A stretch of DNA of 64,000 nucleotides from contig MU863877.1 in assembly GCA_033296885.1 (NCBI GenBank), forward strand, positions 62,001-126,000, written 5' to 3'. The translations under genes and the position numbers were made by a program. Shown piece after piece: positions 1 to 11,342 of the stretch. The stretch's first letter is position 1; the number at the start of each line of letters is the position of its first letter. The notes under the pieces are model-generated. The model ran no database searches. It worked only from the letters and a program-made list of their open reading frames with translations, and had not been told where the DNA came from. The stretch is from Triangularia verruculosa. Taxonomy: Eukaryota > Ascomycota > Sordariomycetes > Sordariales > Podosporaceae.

Positions 1-690
1 CCTTCCGGGTTGTCTTTCCTCGAGAGGCCATTTTGCATGCTCGGCCGTCCCATCTCGACACCCCCACACTCGCAATCACCCAGCCCGCCGAGGCCTGGGC
101 CATCTGATGTGCCAACCTCAGATGCCGCGCAGGCATTCGGTGTTGTACTTTTGCCTCGTGGCCAAGATAACAACGGGTGACATCTGTCACCATCACTTCC
201 CAAGGTGGTCACTTTCACGGCCACAATGTCAACAAACCCCTGAATTGGTCCGTGCGTTTATCTCCTTGATGCGCACCCAGCTCCGGGTCGTCAGATGCAC
301 GGCCTGGCCATCAACTGTTCACGCAAACTGTTCACGAGCATATGACGGTAAGGTTAACTCGTAATCACTAGGTATTTCGCCGCATTATACCCACTACGCT
401 CGAATATCACCGTTATAAAGACTGTCAGCCATCACCAATACTGTGACGGCGGGCAGCCATTGCCACCACCATATATATACCACTGGAGCGAGCAATGCCG
501 GTAAGAATTGCTCACTTGTAGCTTTTGTGTAACACGGCGGCTTTGGTGCAGTAGTCTGGAGCAACCGTGCCAAACTGAATCCATTAAAAGCGTAGGCAAC
601 ATAGTCAGCCTGATTGATATCACATCCCTATTTTAGACTTGTAGGCATCTAGACCAATTGAATGAGTAATAATACTAGCAGTTTAAGCCT
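1..690. other. No gene recognised
   Basis: Mixed-composition DNA. The only open frames are short and have no recognisable domain or splice-supported extension. From about 640 it grades into the AT-rich repeat block. Confidence 0.5.
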
Positions 691-773
691 TTATTCCTCA
701 ATCTGAGCTTTTATTCCCCCAATCTGAGCTTTTATGATCCCAATCTAAGCTTTTATTCCACCAATCTAAGCTT
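691..773. repeat. Four-copy tandem repeat of about 21 bp
   Basis: Four head-to-tail units of 20-21 bp, each ending in a variant of AATCTGAGCTT or AATCTAAGCTT. The same AATCTAAGCTTTTA core recurs singly near 1193, 1566 and 1773, so this is a dispersed motif locally amplified. Differences between units are mostly G/A transitions, as expected after RIP. Confidence 0.7.
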
Positions 774-824
774 TTAAAAGACATTGTGTGTCTCTAGTCT
801 AAGCTTTCAAGGGACATCTAGCTC

Positions 825-1174
825 AAATTAAGAGATACACTCCCCGTACTATGCACTTTGTCAATCTGTACTATGTGAGTGTAGCCGAAGATAATAACTA
901 TAATATTATTACCGTAAAGTAGTAGTTAGAATCCTTAAAAAAAAGAAAAAGAAATAGCTTCCATCGTTATAGGATAACTATCTTTTATTGTATATTCTTT
1001 TTATTTTAATAATATCAATCTATTTTAAGATGGTGGCTTAAGAAAGATGTCGGAGTTAACATCGCCATATAGGAACGCAAAAATAGAGGTTAGGGTGATA
1101 AGTGAGAAACACTTTACCCACCTATACAGTACGGATTAACAAAGTGCATAGTACAGGGAGTATCTCTCTAAATT
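825..1174. repeat. Foldback element A (MITE-like, RIP-degraded)
   Basis: The roughly 48-nt arm at 825-872 is the imperfect reverse complement of 1125-1174, around a 250-nt AT-rich core with no open frame. The shared kernel GTACTATGCACTTTGT is intact in both arms, and most mismatches are C/T or G/A transitions. This fits a short non-autonomous inverted-repeat element damaged by RIP. No target-site duplication was established. Confidence 0.6.
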
Positions 1175-1210
1175 AAATATATAATAATATCAATCTAAGC
1201 TTTTAAGAAT

Positions 1211-1535
1211 GTTATATAGAGAGAGTCTTTTCGCACAATGCACTCGATCTCAACACACTATATGGAGCATAAAAACTATACCAATTCCTCTAATCCTCAC
1301 ACCATTCTCTGCAAGTTTCAAGACTCGCCACCTTTAATAAGTACTCGGCCACCGACACCTATTATTGTAAGGGAAAAAGGGGTATATTACCTTATCTTTA
1401 AAGCAGCAGTTACTTAATTCTTTTTTTCTTACTTAAAAAGGTTGAAAAGGGTGGCTTATAGCATTGTATATAGTTGGTTATATAGTGTGGTGAGACTAAC
1501 TGCATTATGCGAAAAGACTGTCTCATTATATATCT
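1211..1535. repeat. Foldback element B (MITE-like, RIP-degraded)
   Basis: The arm at about 1211-1263 is the imperfect reverse complement of 1479-1535. Both carry an AGTCTTTTCGCA..TGCA kernel and an ACTATATA tail, and the differences are mainly transitions. It lies less than 50 bp from foldback element A and has a similar size, but the arms are unrelated in sequence. Confidence 0.6.
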
Positions 1536-1825
1536 TTACTCCAAGCTTATAAATGACATTAAAATCATCAATCTAAGCTTTTAAGGACATCTAGCTTAAA
1601 TTAAATAAGTAATACTGATGGGATGGCACGAGGTATTACATATAATGAAGTGATGATGGATGTTAATTGTGAAAGAAAGAGAAGAAGCTAAGATGTGAGC
1701 TAATATACATGTCTGTGCCAGTGCTACGTGATACCGATGCCTCCTATGCCAATCCTTCTCATAAATAATATCAATAATCTAAGCTTTTAAAAGGCATGAT
1801 ACATCTCTAGTCTAAGATTATAAAG

Positions 1826-2095
1826 GATGTCGGAGTTCGCATGGCTTGATAGGAACGTAAAGATGATGTGGGGTGTGGGCACAGACCCACTGCCTTGCTC
1901 TTCTTCTTCCGCTTCTCTGTAGCTAGAATCACTGCCTTTTCCTCACCACTATTCACCAATACTACGTATTGCCCGCACCACTTCGTTGCCCCCTATCGAT
2001 GAGGATTAAGATGATATGTAAGGAACACTTTACCCACCTAAATAGTACGGATTCACAAAGTACCTATATGGTATAGTACGTATATCTCTTAAGAA
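1826..2095. repeat. Diverged second copy of the 1020-1175 repeat, with an insert
   Basis: Two blocks match 1045-1175 in order: one around GATGTCGGAGTT (1829) and GATAGGAACG, the other around ACACTTTACCCACCTA (2026) and AGTACGGATT. Between them this copy has roughly 130-140 extra bases (about 1880-2010) of more normal GC content that are absent from the first copy. No coding capacity was seen. Confidence 0.55.
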
Positions 2096-3584
2096 GGCTT
2101 AGTACCTATAAAGTCTCAGCTTCCAAATGATATAATATATCTTTGCTCGAGCTTATAGACGATACGAGCTTAAGTAAAATATTAAGATACCTTATCTAGG
2201 TATTTTAAGCTTCTCAAAGAAGATATTATGCGCTTAGTGCTAGCACTCTTTTTGAATAAGAGAAAAAGAGCTTTTCCTTCCTTTTAAAGTAATAGCTATT
2301 CATCTTCTCTAAGGTACTTTTCCTTCTTAGGAAAAGAGTTTAAAGAAGAAACCTAGTGGCCTACTCAGAGGGTAAATGTAAGTAGTATAATGGATAGAGT
2401 GTATTGTATATGAAGACAGTCTCTTGTTATCTGAGCTTTTGATGTCGGCTATCCCCATAGGACTTTATACAAACTTGGATACTATCTCTCAATAGTTTGG
2501 ATTTATCGTTGTTATCTTTTTCTATCTTAAGTGCTACTACAATTGATGGCTGCCATTGGCTATCGTGGATGGGTAGTCTGTGTGGCCAAGCGAAAGGAAA
2601 AGGGGTTTGTTTACTTGGCTCTGTGGCGTTGCCTGGGAACCAAGCTTGTGCGGTGGGTCCAGGGGACATCCAAAAAAATGTCACAGACAGGCATTATTGC
2701 AGAAGTGCCTATCAAGTACCTGAGGCATATTTGGTTGCCTTTGGGGAGTGTCATCTGATGTGTGCCTGAATTGAAGGGCATGAGTACAAGGCCACGGGAC
2801 GCCGCCAGGCATCGGCTCTGCCGCCCATATCCGCATCACGAAGCTCAACACAACCCGCGATTTTCGAGCTACACAGCCCAGGCGCCCCTCGCAGTAGAAA
2901 TCCTAAAAGCCAGCCGGAATCGCCTCATTGGAGGGTTCGCCGCCGATTGCTCGATTGTGGAACGTAGCGATGCACGGCCGCGCAACTAATCCCGTGTTTA
3001 GTGGTGCGCCCGTGCAAGAGCATGTGCCGTTTTCGTGGCAGCAGATACCACACCAAATTTCTATTGTGGCCATCTGATGTGAGAAAACCGAATGTCGTTG
3101 AAAGAGACTTCGTAAGAAGAAATCTCCCGGATTGGATTAGTGGCCGAATTAGGACTAGTGCGACGGTGGCAGCCTCACTGTGTAACGGATGCCTTATCGG
3201 ACGAGCAGGTTGATCGCCGCGCATTGCCGTGTAGGGCTTATCTATTGGCGGTGTGGAGTACGTGAGAGGGCGTTTGTCGTTTGACAGGGCATCACGCCGA
3301 GCGGGGGTGGTGGGTCTGGCCCTTTCCGAGCCCGCGGGTTCGCTTTCAGGAGGACGTGTTCCTGAAGCTTCGATTCCCGAAACATGGAAGTCCTACGGGC
3401 ACGCCCCAAAGACCTTCGTGAACCACATTGCACAAGCAGCCTGAGGATGCCTTCTGTTCCTTGTGCAACGAGTCATTTTGTTTCCGGCTCTCCCAAGCCC
3501 TTCCACAAGCATCCATTCTCTTAGATCCTGGATCTCCTTCTTTTTGGACTTTGCCAGAGGAGCATCTGAGCCCTATTCGTCGCC
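2096..3584. other. No gene recognised; upstream region of the F-box gene
   Basis: AT-rich sequence up to about 2450, then ordinary composition. Several overlapping frames of 60-100 codons occur on both strands, but none has a family motif or phase-consistent exon partners. The last few hundred bases are the presumed promoter and leader of the F-box gene. Confidence 0.5.
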
Positions 3585-5753
3585 ATGGCAAGTTTGGGGA
3601 GCTTACCTAAAGAGCTTCTGCTCCACATTCTGTCATGTAAGTCCAGGGTCCACTTATATTTGCTCACCATTACCATCCAATATCCTAAACAAGTCAACCA
3701 AATACCCCAAGCCCGGTCATGTAGACCAAGGCGGCCGGTTAATCGGCTCTTTGAGTTGTTTTGAAGCGCTTCTGTTTTACAGCTTCTACGGGTGTTGGAG
3801 GATTGCCTAGGCATTGCCGACATCCTGTCTTTCAAGCTAACAAGCAACAGTTCTCAAACCAGAAGAGCTGGTCAATGTCCAAAGGGTCTCTCGTGATTTC
3901 AGCAGAATCGCCCGTGATGACATCGTCTGGCGTGCAAGATGCTTGCGCGAGTCGTCCTACCTCTCTGCGCTTCGCCGTGGAATCCGACTCCGGGACCTTA
4001 ACGATGCCCTTCAAGCTACCAATGGACTTTCAGCTGCTGAAGACCCAGATGCCTATCAAGAAGCATGGCTGCGGGCCATATCTGACATTGATGTAGACAA
4101 AGAGCGTTCCATCAGAGAGCAAAAGTTGGAACGAGAACGGGTTCGGATCACGGCAAATTGGGACCCCATCTTTCCTGCCGAGCAGGTCTCCTGGTACGAT
4201 GAATACATTCGTCGGCAAGGTCCGATAGCCGTATCGTGGTTTCAGATGGCATATACACATGGCACTGAAACCAAGTCCAGGACAGAGGCCGATTTCATTG
4301 AAGCCAGAGGGGTGGCTTTGTACTATCCTGAAGGCGAGGAATGCCTGGATGGAAAAATACTTGCAGTCTCTCCCCTTGATGATGGAAGTGTCTGCCTCTG
4401 GCATGTTGGTGGCAGTTCTAACACCAAAAAGGGCGCAATTGTGGCTCGCAGCCGGCCGGGTATCTTGTTCGCTGGCCCTAAGAGCAGATCTAACCAGGTT
4501 GATTCCGGTGTAACCGAATGCGTCAGCGTGGACAGCCACAGGCACAGGGCCTTTTTCGCGGTACAGCAATGTGAGCATCCCCGTGGTGTTACCCATCTCA
4601 GTCTCGCTAACAGTCACCTCTACCAGACCTGATTGAGATTGACCTACCCACCCTTTCGGTTGTTCACCGGGAGGCTTTTCCATGGTCTATTGCAACGCTA
4701 TCAACTGCCAATCCCATGGTGCCTCTCACTGTCGGCACAAGTCTTGGTCTTCATCTCCATGACTATCGGTCTAGAAGCCCACCTCGAAGCGATATCGTCG
4801 ACACGATAGATGGTTTCGATGGCACAAAGGTCCAGCTGGAAGACTTCTATGAAGACCAATACCGACAGTTGTTTGACGACAGCCCACTGCCCCCTTATGC
4901 GCCCCTAGCACAACCGGGGCCCGTGAGTATTCTTCATCTGCAAGCCGAGGACCAGCCTGCGAGCCTGTCCGACGATATCTACGTCGCCGGCCGCTTCAAA
5001 AGCATATTACACTATGACAGACGGCAATTCTCGCGGATCAAGGGGACGGTTTATTCAGGCGCTAATCTCTGCAGCATGACCTCGCTGCCGTATCCTTTCT
5101 CTAACAAAGATTCCGAAGCTCGGCGCCAAGCACGCCTCTCCATCGAGCAGGTCGAAAGGTCCAAATCCGCCCCTGGACGAACTCTGATTGCATGTGGAGA
5201 GTACAAGTCAAAAGGGTCATTGGAAATATACGGCCTGCCGCAGTTGGGAGATCCTACTCGGAATCGTCAGACGTGCGCCCACTCCAAGTTGATGTCAGTG
5301 GTAAACCATGGCTCTTGTCTCGCCGTGGCGGATGGGATGGGGTACATCAAGTGGTTCGAGCGCGATGGATTCACCGAGGTGCGCCGGCATAAGATTGGGC
5401 ATAGTGAGAGACCCGAGGGATCATCCATCTTCGCCTCGATGCCGGGTTCGGGTGACCTTGCAAGGAAGCTTCTTCCCACAAGGACCGTGGCAGTCGGGGC
5501 GGTTGACGCCAATGTCAATAACAATGACTTGTTGTTCTGGACGGGAGAGAAGTTGGGGCTGTTGAGTTTCTCGAAGCATCCTGGCTTTATGCCAAGCGAC
5601 TTTGAGAAGGAGGAAGAATCCCCAACTCCTGACGAGCTGCGGTTGGAAGAGGAAGAGAAGGCATACAGCCGGAACATGCGGGAGGCGCTGGAGCGGCACG
5701 CCAATGACGTCCGTTTTGCTAAATACCTGGGAGGTCCTTCGCGAAGCTACTAG
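3585..5753 (+). CDS. F-box protein with WD40-like C-terminal region
   Basis: Predicted 632 aa from three exons: 3585-3636, 3851-4570 and 4627-5753. The introns begin GTAAGT and GTGAGC; the second has a GCTAAC branch site. The start sits in a good context (CGCCATGG). Splicing exon 1 to exon 2 restores a canonical N-terminal F-box (LPKELLLHILSFL followed by PEELVNVQRVSRDF), the helix that binds Skp1 in SCF ubiquitin ligases. Downstream are beta-propeller-like segments, such as DDGSVCLWHV near residue 160, and an acidic, charged tail. It probably acts as an SCF substrate receptor; the substrate cannot be inferred. The 214-nt first intron is long for this window. The gene is convergent with the epimerase gene. 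Confidence 0.88.
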
Positions 5754-5929
5754 CGACTATTCCATCATCTTAGATAGCATTGAACTATTTTTCAGCGCAT
5801 ATGCGGAATTGTTTACACGGTCAACGCACCTATTGATGGCTCTGTTGGCAACATTCAAGTGGTATTTTCGAGCAGCGAACTAGCTGAGTAGTATTTGTTG
5901 GAGTTTTCTCTCTCTTTTGCAGCAGCGTC

Positions 5930-6437
5930 CTCAAGTTATACTAATCATAATAAATACGAAAACTAGTTCCATACGCACCAGACAACTTCAATAAACTGCG
6001 GTATAGTGTGCCCTACCACACTATATGGTACAACGTACACAAAAATTACTATAAACTTCGGACTTCCGATATACTCGCGTATACTGAAATACAAACGCTA
6101 TAAAAAAGCCATAAAAAGCCATCAAACGCTATATAAAGTATGTTTAAGCTATGATAAAAGACTCCCACACGGAAAAAAAATGTGTGCAGAACTCTTCCCA
6201 ATCCATCTGCTACAGAACCGACAACTCTCGCATCAACCACCATTGAAATACCGACGAGAACCCTCTTTTTTTGATGTTCTTGGAGGGTTCTCGTAGGTAT
6301 TTCAATGGTGGTTGATGCGAGAGTTGTCGGTTCTGTAGCAGATGGATTGGGAAGAGGTCTGCACACCTTTTTCTTTTTTTCTTTCTTTATTTTCTTTTCG
6401 TGTGGGAGTCTTTTGTCATGGCTCAAGTTATACTAAT
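5930..6437. repeat. Large hairpin repeat bounded by a 16-bp direct repeat
   Basis: The arm at 6153-6265 and the arm at 6283-6417 are near-identical reverse complements. They contain an uninterrupted match of about 90 bp and are separated by a 17-nt loop; the right arm has about 20 extra A/T-rich bases. A perfect 16-bp direct repeat, CTCAAGTTATACTAAT, occurs at 5930-5945 and 6422-6437, outside the hairpin. The element lies between the convergent stops of the F-box and epimerase genes. It may be a foldback transposon with a target duplication, and a transcript through it would form long dsRNA. Confidence 0.75.
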
Positions 6438-6564
6438 AAACAACGAAAAGCATAATCATCATCTACTTGTCTTCCCAGAAAAATCCATAAAACGGCGCTG
6501 ATATCGTCATATAAGTTCCCATCAAATCATGTCCTTTGTCCCCTTTTCAGAGAACAGCCTTTAG

Positions 6565-7606
6565 TCAAGCCAAAGTAATCGTCTGCGCCCCCTCAAACGC
6601 ATCGCCCTTCTCCAGCGTCTGCCAGCCGCCCACTGATCCTGGCTCGACGCAGAGCATCTCCTTGTAACCATCCTTTGGCTCGAAATCGCCCATCCCCTTG
6701 GCCTTTTCGATCCAGGGGTTCCAGACAACCACGTCGGAGAGGTTGTCTCTCGTGACGGTGTAAAGCGTCTTGCCGTCCTCGGCGACGGTTACAGGGCCAT
6801 CAGCCGTGTACACCCTGTCCGTCTCGCCCTCGATTTTGATCTCCCCCGATTGGGTCTTGGTGGAGGCCGAGTCGACCTTGTCGATGTAAGACGAGTTGTC
6901 GAGGCCGGAGATGGAGACTTTTGTGATGTCCTATTTTTCATTTCATTGTCAGTCCCCCTTCCTTCCTTCCTTTGTGATTTGTAAAGAGGGTAGTAAGCGG
7001 AAGAGAACGTACGTTAACCTTGAGATAGGTATGCATCAGCACTTGGCAATCAAACGGCCTGTCATCATCATTCGTCACGACCAGACTCGTTGTCAGGTCC
7101 TTCCTGTTGAGCGTCACGCTGTAGATCAGATTGAACTTGTAACCCCACGCGTCCTTCGCCTTTGGATCCAGCCCGTCCGCCGCGCTGGAGAGGCCAAAGT
7201 CGAGCTTGACGGAGAGGTCGCCTGTTTGTTGGGTTCCAGAGCTTTCGCTGGTGGATTTGCCGAGGAATTCCCACCGGGAGGTTCGGGCGAAGCCGTGCTG
7301 CGGGAGGGAGGAAGTTTGGGAGTGGTCTGGGGGTGGGGGGCCAAAGACGGGGAAGACGAGGGGGATGCCGCCGCGGACGGGCTTGGTGCCGTCGAGTTTG
7401 GCGGCGGAGGAGAGCCAGAGCTTCTCGGAGGAGGACGAGTCTTTCCAGGAGATGACGGTGGCGCCGTAGAGGAGGACGGTGATGCTTTCGCCGGTGGGGA
7501 GGGTGGCGGTTACGAGGGAGTTGTCTTTGGAGAAGGAGACGGTTGGTTGCGGGGGAAGGCCGGGGGTTGCGACGAGGGAGGAGGGTTTGTTGGCGCGTTC
7601 GACCAT
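6565..7606 (-). CDS. Glucose-6-phosphate 1-epimerase (hexose-6-phosphate mutarotase, YMR099C-like)
   Basis: Predicted 319 aa from two exons: 7606-7013, then 6930-6565, with an 82-nt intron (donor GTACGT). The galactose-mutarotase fold family is recognised from the N-terminal GATVISWK and GGIPLVFPVFGP segments, the HGFARTSRWEF motif with a catalytic-type His (near residue 95-105), a second His in MHTYLKVN, and the late CVEPGSVGGW segment carrying the conserved Glu. It would interconvert alpha and beta anomers of glucose 6-phosphate in the cytosol. The start was chosen because upstream codons are low-complexity leader and homology begins just after this Met. Confidence 0.9.
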
Positions 7607-8596
7607 GTTGGCTGTTTGTTTTTGGACTCTTTGAGGGGTGTTCACGGTGCTTGGGATAAGGCGAAGAGAGGAGATTGAAAGTTGAAATACTAATTGAGAC
7701 GTTGGGTTGGAAGTGTTGTTGTTGTTGGAGGTGATGTTGGTGGTGGTGTTATCCGTGTTTGGGAACTGCGGGGTAGGGATGATGCTGCGGGTGATACAAA
7801 AGGGGGGAGCTCGAACAGGGGAAGGGGTAGGAGGGGCGCAAGCGCGGGGTACCTGACGTCTTGGGTGCTTGGTCAAGCTTCTTGTGCTACGCAACTACGA
7901 GCTAGAAACCAACTGGATTACAAAGGGGAGATCAATAGCTTTTTATAAGTGCTATCGTCGGTAACAATCACAAGAGCCGCAGAACTGAGGCGTGGCAAGA
8001 TGATCTCCAGGTCGGGGCAATCAGTGCTGTTTGATCGTTCTCATGCTGGTTTGGAGCTAGGTCAGAGCGGGGCAGGCAGGAGGTTTGGGATTAGGTTAGC
8101 TTTACCATAGTAATCTTTCACCAATGCCAGATAGCGAAGGCCTCCCTACGTATACTAGCTACCTGACCCATTGACTCTTCGTTTACCGAAACAATTCACC
8201 CATGTCAAGCTGTACGCAATGTTGGTTCGGGGGCTGCGAAACTCGACAGCCAGATCGCCAGGAGCTTGGGCCACCCCCTTGTTCCACACAAGCTTCAAGG
8301 GTTAGGGGTGGCCAACAACATCTATGGTTCAGCATTTGCTCTCCTTTTCTGACCTTTCAGGATCAGAGGCTGGGCTGAAGTACAATTTTCCATGTTAATA
8401 AGCAACCCTTTGTTTGCCGGATGTCTCAAGTGTCACATTGCTTGAAAGTCACAGTCTGCTAGGCAGCAAGCACATTGAGTTTACAGCTTCAGTATTCAAA
8501 TGGGCCAGGCTTTAAAGAGGGCCAAGTCGATCTATATCATGTCCTACCAAAACCACACGAGGAGTCCCGGAGCTAACAGTCGTAGACAGTAATCTC
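7607..8596. other. Intergenic; no gene recognised
   Basis: Presumed promoter/leader of the epimerase gene at one end and 3' flank of the acidic-tail gene at the other. The first about 280 bases are open on the minus strand in frame with the epimerase, but their Pro/Thr/Asn-rich composition looks like leader. I see no RNA gene or repeat. Confidence 0.5.
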
Positions 8597-9371
8597 TTAC
8601 TCCTCCTCCTCGGCAGGCTGCTCCTCTTCAGCGGGCTGTTCCTCCTCGGCGGGCTGTTCCTCAGCAGGCTGCTCCTCTTCAGCCGGCTGCTCAGCTTCCT
8701 CAGCAGGCTGCTCCTCACCCTGCTGCTGCTCCCCCTCCCCTTGCCCATCCCCCTCAGGCGGGATCGGCTCTCCATCATCATCCTCCTCCGCAATATCTTC
8801 AGCATTAGGATCCAACCCATCACCCTCGGGAAAGGTCAAATACATGCACCCCGGCGGCGTCTCCTTCGTTACCTCCCGACCATGCGCACCCTTGAACTTG
8901 ATGTAACTCTCCTCCCACTTCGGACCCATAGGACGGTCATACTTGCCCGAGTTGAACATGTACAACCGGTACATCGCTACCGATTCGTTGGGAAGCTCCA
9001 GTTCGATGTTGGGCTGGGTCTTCCACTCGCCTTTGAAGTGCTTCTTGTCACGCTCGTAGTCGGCGACGATGAGGATGTTGCAACCGGGAGCGACGGAGTG
9101 GACGGCGTCGATGGCTTTGGCGATGGTGGTTTCGCGGACGGTGTACTCGTTTTGGTCGGCGAGGGCGTCGGCGGCGGCGGTGCGTTTGATGCGGATGCCG
9201 GAGCCTTGGATTTCTTCGGCTGCGCTGACGGCGCCTTTGACGGCGTCGACGACTTTGTTGAAGAGGTCGACACCACCTGGAGGAAGGAGGGGGGTTAGCT
9301 TGGGAACTGAGGGTGAATAGAGGGACTGGGTGATGCTACTGACCTGATGCAGCTGCTGCGTATTCGGCCAT
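8597..9371 (-). CDS. Conserved-looking hypothetical protein with acidic PAEEEQ-repeat tail
   Basis: Predicted 235 aa from two exons: 9371-9344 (nine codons plus one base) and 9276-8597. The 67-nt intron has donor GTCAGT and acceptor CAG and is fixed by phase. The first about 190 residues are globular-looking: a helix-rich start (GVDLFNKVVDAVKGAV), then alternating beta-type segments (CNILIVADYERD, AMYRLYMFNSGKYDRP). The last about 45 residues are repeats of QPAEEE, strongly acidic and without hydrophobic residues. No signal peptide or membrane segment. I do not recognise the family. The tail is likely disordered and could bind basic partners, but that is only inference from composition. Confidence 0.8.
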
Positions 9372-10368
9372 GGCTAGGGAGGGAGTTGGGTTTTGAGTTA
9401 AGTTGAGGGGGAGGGTGAGTGCGTCTGACGAATCTAGAGAACTGTGAGCAGTTGTGGTTGTCTTTCCGGTTTTCGTCCATCAACGAAAGGGTTCTTATAC
9501 CCCTTTGATGATGTCTCCCAACAGCATAGTGATGGCCCTGACCTTTGGGATTGAGGTAACCTACCCCTGAATGACATTATGCCCCTTCGTATGAGGCTGA
9601 GAGCACATTGACAGATCTAGGTGCATTGTGTAAGCTCGACTAGATATGCAGCCTGCTGAATAATTGGTGAAGAGCCAATAGTTTTGGCTGAAACTGTATA
9701 GAAGGCTATCTGCCTATCACCATGCCGCCCTCGCCACAGAGGCTGTCATCGCTACCCCAGCTCGTTGGGTAGTAGGGGTCACGGTTTAAGCTCCATGTAA
9801 GCTGACAGTGGTTAGTTATGCTTGACCCTTGATATTTAGCGAAGTCAGGGGATTATGTGATTCGGAAGCTTGAGTGTGGGAAGCATCTTACATCAGACGC
9901 TATGCTTGAATATTGTGCCGCAGCCCTGCGATTTCTGCCGGCCGGCCACACTGGCTTAGAAGGGAAATGTTACTTGAAATATCGAAAGACTGACCTGATA
10001 GGATATTGCATACGGTCGGTTTACCATACTACCGGAGGACGAAGATGGCCAGTAGGCTAGATCGCGTGTTAACGACGCATATTGCTGACCCAAGGACAAG
10101 CGCGCCATCAATAGCTCGACGCTAGATGCATACAGGCGCTGACACTCTCCTCACACTTCTATCCCCCAAGCCTTGCATAGACTATCTTATGTTCAGGCAA
10201 CCACACGCAATACGAGCTGCCGCCTGTTGGGTTTAGGAGCTGTCGGAACGAGAGTCGTCGACATGAGATTTAATGGCAGTGATGATTTACATTCGGCCAG
10301 TCTTCCCAATGAGGTGTAACATATGACTGACACCACACAACCCTCTTGTTACATTGGACACCCCTAAA
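9372..10368. other. Intergenic; no gene recognised
   Basis: Contains the presumed promoter of the acidic-tail gene near 9372-9500. The longest open frame (9857-10060, +) has no recognisable features. No repeats or RNA genes seen. Confidence 0.5.
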
Positions 10369-10720
10369 CTAGGTAGCAACCTTACGAACCCACCTCACCC
10401 CCGAAAACTCCCCCATGACATACACCTTTGGACAAATATCCAGATACACCCCACTCTTACTCTTCGAACGCCCGGTAACCACAAAGTTTCCATCGATTGC
10501 CACTACCCCGTCTGGCCCGTTGTAGTCCACCACTGCGCCGACGTGCTCAGATTCGTCGTTGTTGATGGTCAAGTTCATACCTGTAGGTCACCAACTGTCA
10601 ATTGCCGCCTTGCCAGGAACAGGGCAAGTCAAACAAACCCAGGCCATCGGGGACCTGCGACATCACGTAGGTGATGATTTGGCTGTCGGTCCACTTGGAG
10701 CATTCCTTTTCGGTGTTCAT
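10369..10720 (-). CDS. Small hypothetical protein, two exons
   Basis: Predicted 97 aa from exons 10720-10639 and 10580-10369. The 58-nt intron has donor GTTTGT, branch-like ATTGAC and acceptor CTACAG. The splice is supported because it is the only phase-consistent way to join the N-terminal exon (NTEKECSKWTDSQIITYVMS) to the open frame downstream, whose upstream in-frame codon would be a stop. A KWT-type helix at the N-terminus is faintly reminiscent of the SANT-like proteins common in fungi. The C-terminal part looks beta-rich (GAVVDYNGPDGVVAIDGNF). Function unknown; no signal peptide. Confidence 0.6.
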
Positions 10721-11342
10721 TGTGATTCAAGTGCCAATTCGGCAGTTTCCTGTGACGAGGATGGATCGTATGGCAATGAAAATCGTGCAGCTATGGATCG
10801 AATCCTATCCAGGCCCTCTCCCACCTGAGAATGAGACGCGGGGTTCGACCTGTCAACCTACCTACCTAGCCAACACAAGCTGCTCATTGGAGGAATCAAA
10901 GGTCATACAAAGCCTTGACAGTAGACAACTCAATCCAGCCAGAAGCAACTATTGTCTCAGATTACACTTGTTATTCCTCTTGATTTATCTCTCATCAAAA
11001 GCATCGAATACCTTGCGTATTGACCACAGATCTCTTACTCAGGAGAAGAAAGTCCAACAGGCCTTATCCGGCCAAATATACCCTCATCGCATATACACAA
11101 ATTTCCCACCATAAACCCGCACAAAGCTAACCCCAAGGCTTGAAATGTCCCTGAAAACAGACACCAAGATTTCCTACTCCAACAAGTCACCCTCTGACAA
11201 ACGCCAACAAATATAAGCAAACCCAGCTTGCCTCCCATACTAAATCCCAAACTCCTTAAAAATGCTGACAAATAGCGTCAATGGCCAAGATGCTTTATCG
11301 TGTAAAAAGCCGCCGCTGACGTGTAGAGCGACGCCTGGTATC
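10721..11342. other. Intergenic; no gene recognised
   Basis: Between the small two-exon gene (transcribed leftward) and the 3' end of the GCN5 frame. Open frames here are short and overlap on both strands. It presumably carries the promoter of the small gene and the GCN5 3' UTR. Confidence 0.45.

Noticed and set aside
7607..7894. N-terminal extension of the epimerase frame
   Set aside because: Upstream codons are Asn/Thr/Pro-rich leader; family similarity starts at the Met at 7606.
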